In this document: positions 59,198 to 64,000 of the stretch, piece by piece
Numbering within the stretch: the first letter of the stretch is position 1
Layout of the letters: the number at the start of each line of letters is the position of its first letter
Source: Bacteroidota bacterium
GTDB lineage: Bacteria > Bacteroidota > Ignavibacteria > Ignavibacteriales > Melioribacteraceae
NCBI GenBank assembly: GCA_018829205.1
Contig: JAHJUE010000028.1
Coordinates: 1-64,000, forward strand
Direction of reading: 5' to 3'
Length of the DNA stretch: 64,000 nucleotides
The notes under the pieces: generated by a model
Told to the model about the DNA's origin: nothing
The model's database searches: none
The model's input: only the letters and a program-made list of their open reading frames with translations
Position numbers and translations under genes: made by a program

Positions 59198-62110
59198 ATG
59201 AAAAGCAAAACAAGTAAAAAGGATTTTTTTATAAAAATCATACTTCCCACGCTTCTCGCGTTTTGTTTGTTTACTATTTCAATCTTCTCCGTAATTATTC
59301 CTTCTTTTGAAAAAAACATGCTCGAAAAAAAACGAGAAGTAATAAAGGAATTGACAAACTCGGCATGGAGCATCCTAAGCGAGTTTAACCAAAAAGTCCA
59401 AGAAGGTGTTTATACAAAAGAAAATGCTCAGCAGGAAGTAATACAAATTATAGAATATCTGCGATACGGAGATGAAAGAAAGGATTATTTCTGGATTACT
59501 GATATGCGTCCCTACATGGTTGTTCATCCATACCGCAGTGAGCTTAATAATACAGATCTTTCAAATTACAAGGACCCCGAGGGGAAGAAACTGTTTGTTG
59601 AATTTGTTAATAAAGTAAAATCAAACGGCGAAGGTTTTGTTGATTACATGTGGCAATGGAAGGACGATTCAACTAAAATAGTTCCTAAGCTTTCTTTTGT
59701 AAAAGAATTTAAACCCTGGGGCTGGATAATTGGGACGGGTATATATATTGAAGATGTAAAAGAAGAAATTGCATCGCTTACAAAAGATTTAATATATATA
59801 TCGATAGCAATATTATTGGTACTGGCTGTATTACTTATTTTTATTAGTCAGCAAAGCCTAAAAATAGAAAGCAAAAGACAAACTGCGGAATTAGGTCTGC
59901 GGGAATCGGAGGCAAAATACAGAACGCTTGTTGAAGCTTCTACCGAAGGACTTGTTATGATGCTCGGCGGCGAATATGTTTACGCGAATAAAACCATAAT
60001 TAATATGCTGGGATATGAAGAAGACGATAATATTAATGTTGAAAGTATTTTACTAACGGGAAAAAATATAAATTCAGAAGGGGGCAAATATTTTAATAAT
60101 TTAAAAAACGGAAACCTCTCCGGCAGACAAGTTGAAATCCAGCTTTCTAAAAAAGACGGTAGTTTAATTAATGTAATATTATACGCTTCGGAAATTTCTT
60201 TCGGCGAAAAAACAGGATACACCGTTATAGTTAAAGATGTAAGCGTTCACAAAAAAATTGAAGAGCAATTAGGCGTAAATGAACAGAAGTATCAGACATT
60301 AATTAATAATATAAATATCGGACTGTTTAGAATTATTCTCGAACAGGGCGGAAAATTTATTGAAGCGAATTCTTCCGTATTGAATATTCTCGGTTACAAA
60401 GAGAAAAATGAATTATTGGAAACGGGATTGTTTGATTTAATTCTTAATAAGATTGATCAAAAATCATTGCTAAAAAGAATATTATCCGATGGAAGAATAA
60501 ACAACCTAATAATTCAGATGAAAAAGAAAAACGGGGAAGTCTCGATCTTTTCTATTTCGGCGGTACTGGTAAAAGATGAAAATAACGAACCGGTATTCTG
60601 CGACGGTATAATCGAAGATATAAATGATAAAATAAAACTTGATGAAGAAAGGGAGAACCTAATTGTTGAGCTGCAGACTTCATTGCGCTTTCTGAACGAA
60701 CCTGTCGAAAAATTTATAAAAAATGCAGTTGCCTGCAATATGAACCTGCCTATATCTAAAGCCGCAAAAATGATGACAAGTAAAAAATACAGTGCTGCCT
60801 TAATCGTAACCGAATCAAATGAATATGTCGGAATTGTAACCGATCATGATTTAAGAGCAAGAGTTATTGCAGAGGGAATTGATTTAAACAAACCTGTTTT
60901 TGAAGTAATGAGCTCGCCGATAATTTCAATACAATCTAACTCTCTGGTTTTTCAAGCATTATTATTTATGAATGAAAAATCCGTAAGGCATTTGGCGGTT
61001 AGAAAAAACAACGGCGATATAATCGGATTAATAAGTAGTGAAGAACTTTTAAAAGTTCATATGCATTCGGCATCATATATTCTGCGTGAAATAGAAACCG
61101 CTGAATCGGTTGAAGATATAATAACAAGCAAGGAAAAACTTCCAAGATTAGTAAAAACTCTTGTTGACAGCGGGGCTAAAACAAAAAACATAACCCAGAT
61201 AATTACATCTGTATTCGACACCATTGTTCAGAAATTAATAGTACTGGCAGTAAATGAAATAGGTGAACCTCCCGCCAAATTTACGTTTGTGGCTTTAGGC
61301 AGCGCCGGACGAAAGGAACAAACTCTTATTTCAGATCAGGACAATGCTATAATATTTGAGGAGGTTCCTGAAGAAAAGTTAGAACACGCGGAAAAGTATT
61401 TTTCCAAACTCGCGTCAAAAGTATGTACGTGGCTTAATGATTGCGGGTATGTTTACTGCACCGGTGAAGCAATGGCCAATAACCCTAAATGGAGCAAGCC
61501 GCTGTCGGAGTGGAAAAAATATTTTCATACATGGATTACGAATTCTGATCCGCAGGATTTAATTGATCTCAGCATATTTTTTGATTTTAGAAGCGTTTAC
61601 GGCGAAAAAGAATTAGCTCTCGAATTGAGAAAATATTTATTTAAAATCGCGGAAGGACAATCGGGATTTTATCAGCATCTGGCAAAGAATTGTCTGCTGC
61701 ACAAACCCCCTATTGGATTATTGGGTAATATTGTTGTTAAATCAAAAGGGGAACATCCTGAAACTTTTGATATTAAAACAGCAGTTATGCCTATAGTTGA
61801 CTACGCGAGGATTTATTCCATTAAATATAAAATGAGCGTCACGAATACAATTGAAAGGCTTCATGAGTTATTTAACAAGGGTCATATAAACAAAACTTCA
61901 TTTGAGGAACTTCTGCAGGCTTACAATTATTTGATGCAGCTGCGGTTTAAACATCAAGCCACACAAATAACAAACAACCTAAAAGTTGATAATTATATAA
62001 ATCCGGATGAGTTTACAAACATAGAGCAGGGCACGTTAAAAAATGCATTTACACAGATTCTAAGCGTGCAGAAAAAATTAAACTATGATTTTAGCGGCGA
62101 GGCGTTATAA
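59198..62110 (+). CDS. Cache-PAS-PAS-CBS-CBS-DUF294 nucleotidyltransferase membrane sensor
   Basis: 970 residues: helix 1 (~10-33), periplasmic single-Cache domain (~38-195; DYFWITDMRPYMVVHPYRSEL and GWIIGTGIYIEDV), helix 2 (~198-217), PAS1 (~238-352), PAS2 (~362-480), two CBS repeats (~508-620), a GlnD/DUF294-type nucleotidyltransferase with G701-S-A-G-R-K-E and S712-D-Q-D715 (metal Asps), and a DUF294 C-terminal helical domain. CBS-DUF294 proteins often neighbour acetate-type symporters and are thought to modify or control them. Adding an extracytoplasmic Cache sensor and PAS pair to that core is, to my knowledge, rare. No kinase or cyclase domain is present, so output is through the transferase. 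Confidence 0.88.
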   Translation: MKSKTSKKDFFIKIILPTLLAFCLFTISIFSVIIPSFEKNMLEKKREVIKELTNSAWSILSEFNQKVQEGVYTKENAQQEVIQIIEYLRYGDERKDYFWITDMRPYMVVHPYRSELNNTDLSNYKDPEGKKLFVEFVNKVKSNGEGFVDYMWQWKDDSTKIVPKLSFVKEFKPWGWIIGTGIYIEDVKEEIASLTKDLIYISIAILLVLAVLLIFISQQSLKIESKRQTAELGLRESEAKYRTLVEASTEGLVMMLGGEYVYANKTIINMLGYEEDDNINVESILLTGKNINSEGGKYFNNLKNGNLSGRQVEIQLSKKDGSLINVILYASEISFGEKTGYTVIVKDVSVHKKIEEQLGVNEQKYQTLINNINIGLFRIILEQGGKFIEANSSVLNILGYKEKNELLETGLFDLILNKIDQKSLLKRILSDGRINNLIIQMKKKNGEVSIFSISAVLVKDENNEPVFCDGIIEDINDKIKLDEERENLIVELQTSLRFLNEPVEKFIKNAVACNMNLPISKAAKMMTSKKYSAALIVTESNEYVGIVTDHDLRARVIAEGIDLNKPVFEVMSSPIISIQSNSLVFQALLFMNEKSVRHLAVRKNNGDIIGLISSEELLKVHMHSASYILREIETAESVEDIITSKEKLPRLVKTLVDSGAKTKNITQIITSVFDTIVQKLIVLAVNEIGEPPAKFTFVALGSAGRKEQTLISDQDNAIIFEEVPEEKLEHAEKYFSKLASKVCTWLNDCGYVYCTGEAMANNPKWSKPLSEWKKYFHTWITNSDPQDLIDLSIFFDFRSVYGEKELALELRKYLFKIAEGQSGFYQHLAKNCLLHKPPIGLLGNIVVKSKGEHPETFDIKTAVMPIVDYARIYSIKYKMSVTNTIERLHELFNKGHINKTSFEELLQAYNYLMQLRFKHQATQITNNLKVDNYINPDEFTNIEQGTLKNAFTQILSVQKKLNYDFSGEAL

Positions 62111-62140
62111 ATTTATTAATAAACTTTATATCAAAAACTT

Positions 62141-62980
62141 TTAAGGTGTTTGATTTTTAATGATGTTAAAGTATGATTGGAATAATTCCGCTGCTTCATG
62201 AGGATTTATATTTCTGCATTCGCTTACAAGCGGTCCGCGGTATTTAATAACTTCAAGTTCTTCGGCCAAAGACAGCCATGGCACTGTTCCTTTGCCAACC
62301 GGCAAATGTTCGTCATTAGTCCCTTTGTTATCATGAAAATGAACACTTATTAACTTATCATAAAAATTATTTATGTAAGAAATAACGCCTTCACCCATAT
62401 TCGCATGCCCGGTATCCAAACAAAATTTAAGGTATTTTGAATCCACGTTTTCAAAGATATATTTGAAGTCCTCAATATTATCTCCCAGCAAATAAAATTC
62501 CGAGCCTTGGGGAATAGGTACAACATTTTCCAAAGCAATTTTTACATTATGCATTTCGCAGAGCAGCAATATTTCACGTAAATATTTCAGAAACCGGTGA
62601 AGAGCTTTTCTTCTCATATACTTTTCAAATGGGAACCAATAGAAACTTCCGATATGCGCTGTTATATGAGTCGCTTTAATTTTCGAAGCGAACAAGATAC
62701 ATTCCTTAAGATAGGTAATGCTGCCGTTTCTAATTGGGCCGATGATATCTGAAATGTTAACGGTATAAGGAAGGTGGATGCTTAATTTAATTTTATTTTC
62801 AGCGGCTAATTTTTTAAGTTTTCTGATTCGTTTATTGTCGAATGACTGCAGTATGGAATGATTTCCGGTTAAATTTATTTCGATGTGTTTAAGTTTTTTA
62901 TCCGAAGCATATTCAAAAAAATTTTCCGGCGGTTGATCAAAAACATTAAAACCGAATTTTGCGCCTAAACCGGGATTCAT
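62141..62980 (-). CDS. Sugar phosphate isomerase/epimerase-like TIM-barrel protein
   Basis: The 279 residues belong to the xylose isomerase-like/AP endonuclease 2 superfamily. Motifs are LSIHLPYTVNISD, ATHITAHIGSFYW (metal His), ALENVVPIPQGSEFYLLGDNIEDF (Glu), LKFCLDTGHANMGEG (Asp, His), VHFHDNKGTNDEHLPVGKGTVPW and PLVSECRN (Glu). These ligands bind one or more divalent metals. Family members include sugar epimerases and endonuclease IV; no nucleic-acid loop is obvious, so a small-molecule role is likelier. Convergent with the sensor gene, 30 bases apart. Confidence 0.85.
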   Translation of the reverse strand: MNPGLGAKFGFNVFDQPPENFFEYASDKKLKHIEINLTGNHSILQSFDNKRIRKLKKLAAENKIKLSIHLPYTVNISDIIGPIRNGSITYLKECILFASKIKATHITAHIGSFYWFPFEKYMRRKALHRFLKYLREILLLCEMHNVKIALENVVPIPQGSEFYLLGDNIEDFKYIFENVDSKYLKFCLDTGHANMGEGVISYINNFYDKLISVHFHDNKGTNDEHLPVGKGTVPWLSLAEELEVIKYRGPLVSECRNINPHEAAELFQSYFNIIKNQTP

Positions 62981-63083
62981 ACAAATCCAAAATAAATATT
63001 AATTAAAAAATTACAGTGCTGCGTATTTCAAAAACATTTTATGATATTACAAAATCTTAATAATAAATATTATTATCGGCGTT

Positions 63084-63182
63084 GCAAATAACCAGCCGCG
63101 CAGAATTTACCCACCGTCTTTTGAGCGGGCTGCACCAAACTCGCTTGACCTCGCGAGCGGGTTGATTTGGTTGTTATATTGC
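63084..63182. repeat. GC-rich imperfect inverted repeat, attC-like
   Basis: GCAAATAACCA (63084-63094) pairs imperfectly with TGGTTGTTATATTGC (63168-63182), and CCAAACTCGCT (63135-63145) pairs with AGCGGGTTGATTTGG (63156-63170). The ~100-base element is clearly richer in GC than its surroundings. Size and imperfect pairing, with ATATAAC/GTTAT-type ends just after a small minus-strand gene, resemble an integron attC site, but no consensus box is perfect and no integrase gene is present. Confidence 0.35.
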
Positions 63183-63185
63183 GTT

Positions 63186-63710
63186 TTAAATTTTTATTTT
63201 ATTATTATTTTTTAATACTGAATATATTCTTTGATCTGTCCTTTTGTCTACAATGTTTTTATCAGGAGCTCTTCCAATTCTCATTTCAATAAATGGTGCC
63301 ACATTTATAAATGGTAAATCCATATGAAAATAAGAAGAATATCCAGGATAAACATTTCCTAAATATATTTTTTGGCTGTTAACCATAACTATAAATGGCA
63401 AACCATATGTTGATTTTATTTTTATTTCGATTGCATTAAATTTTTCAAAAGCCTCTGGAGTAAGATTGACAATATGATTAGACCATTCATAAGAAATTAT
63501 ATCATCGATATTTATTATCGGTTCATTTTCAACAATTAATGATTCCAATGAAAACTGTTTAGCTTTATCAGTTGATAAAGTATCATTTTTTAGTAGGTAT
63601 ATTCCAAATACACTGGAATCATTAATTGAGTTTGTTGAAGTATCACATCCAATAAAAAAGAGTGATAAAATGAGAATAAAAAATAATTGTGTTTTCATTT
63701 TATGATTCAC
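63186..63710 (-). CDS. Small lipoprotein of unknown function
   Basis: A lipoprotein signal is clear: FFILILSLFFIGCDTSTNS, with lipobox FIGC. The 150-residue mature part is beta-rich (SVFGIYLLKNDTLSTDKAKQFSLESLIVENEPI; EIKIKSTYGLPFIVMVNSQKIYLGNVYPGYSSYF). I recognise no family. There are two possible starts four codons apart (63710 and 63698). It is followed by the attC-like inverted repeat. Confidence 0.65.
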   Translation of the reverse strand: MNHKMKTQLFFILILSLFFIGCDTSTNSINDSSVFGIYLLKNDTLSTDKAKQFSLESLIVENEPIINIDDIISYEWSNHIVNLTPEAFEKFNAIEIKIKSTYGLPFIVMVNSQKIYLGNVYPGYSSYFHMDLPFINVAPFIEMRIGRAPDKNIVDKRTDQRIYSVLKNNNKIKI

Positions 63711-63769
63711 ATTTATTTATTGAGCAATATAACATAATATTATGTGCAATAAACTTTAAGGCAAATAAA

Positions 63770-64000
63770 TCAGAATAAATTCATTAATTCATTCAAATTA
63801 TCAATTAAATAATCCGGGTTTTCATTCTGTAAATGTTCTTTTGTTCTATAGCCGTAACTTACGGCGCAAGTTTTTGAGCCGGCGTTTTTTCCGCACTGCA
63901 CATCAAGTTCACTGTCGCCTATCATTAATGTTTTTGAAGGTTCAACATTCAGGAAATTACAAATAAGCTTAAGCGGATCGGCAGACGGTTTATGCGCAAT
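63770..64000 (-). CDS. HAD-type phosphatase (phosphoglycolate phosphatase-like), 3' part
   Basis: On the minus strand the frame is open from the window edge to the TGA at 63770-63772, giving the last 76 residues of a HAD hydrolase. It carries KPSADPLKLICNFL (motif III lysine), TLMIGDSELDVQCGKNAG (motif IV, DxxxD) and AVSYGYRTKEHL with the trailing PDYLIDNLNEL typical of Gph enzymes. These remove phosphate from 2-phosphoglycolate or related metabolites. The catalytic Asp and cap lie outside the window. Confidence 0.88.
   Translation of the reverse strand: MAHKPSADPLKLICNFLNVEPSKTLMIGDSELDVQCGKNAGSKTCAVSYGYRTKEHLQNENPDYLIDNLNELMNLF

Noticed and set aside
1-64000. tRNA, rRNA, CRISPR array, transposase or integrase genes
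   Set aside because: I looked for T-loop and anticodon-stem patterns, regular spaced repeats, DDE and tyrosine-recombinase motifs and found none I could defend. A covariance or profile scan would be needed to be certain.

Overview
The window looks like chromosomal DNA of a member of the Ignavibacteria (Ignavibacteriales, Bacteroidota/Chlorobiota group). The main evidence is the pair of secreted proteins ending in the Ignavibacteria style type IX secretion tail (SQNYPNPFNP followed by SLKVYD/F, LSSGxYFY and a KKLxxLK end). AT-rich composition, PorT-like barrels, DUF2911 and FtsX-type permeases, and -7 boxes of the Bacteroidota TAnnTTTG type agree with this. The assignment is an inference from protein style; no rRNA or tRNA gene was seen.

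Layout. 1-5268: the end of an NtrC-type sigma-54 activator, then a candidate sigma-54 promoter with paired upstream palindromes, a truncated pseudo-receiver, and three exported proteins, two with type IX tails, followed by the remains of another exported protein. 5778-10539: an orphan paaZ, a duplicated DUF2911 protein and a long, plant/cyanobacterium-type ispH. 10625-18763: housekeeping and stress genes (thioredoxin-like, Crp family regulator, DUF502, MFS, TRIC channel, HAD, PPOX, yceI-marR with an operator inside its promoter, short recQ). 18982-33909: an SLC12-type transporter, cmoAB, dinB, a serine hydrolase, a UshA-like nucleotidase, an FtsX/MacB permease, DUF2461, TfoX-like and tandem VOC proteins, and an unknown helical protein.

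34249-41000 is an unstable region. A PadR-controlled permease carries a frameshift. trpF is followed by a duplicated and decayed copy of its own 3' end plus a convergent LytTR tail; three such LytTR tails flank a higBA toxin-antitoxin module and a HTH-pentapeptide regulator. The ABC ATPase that once followed that regulator now ends at its Walker A motif and is fused to a second, deleted trpF tail.

41036-55079: a secreted unknown, a 1151-residue protein that I think is a diphosphate-type PEP carboxykinase, then an OLD-like ATPase/TOPRIM gene and a Fic gene bracketed by two related palindromic repeats, with four half-sites in front of fic. After these come a TPR protein, a rhodanese lipoprotein, an esterase, a barrel, a phosphoesterase, and a class D beta-lactamase translationally coupled to a crotonase family enzyme.

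55419-62110 is the most coherent unit: outer-membrane channel, enlarged DUF4212 small subunit, sodium:solute (acetate-type) symporter, and a membrane sensor joining a Cache domain, two PAS domains, two CBS domains and a DUF294 nucleotidyltransferase. This looks like a complete carboxylate uptake and sensing module. The window ends with a sugar isomerase-like gene, a GC-rich inverted repeat resembling a recombination site, a small lipoprotein, and the cut C-terminus of a HAD phosphatase that runs off the right edge.
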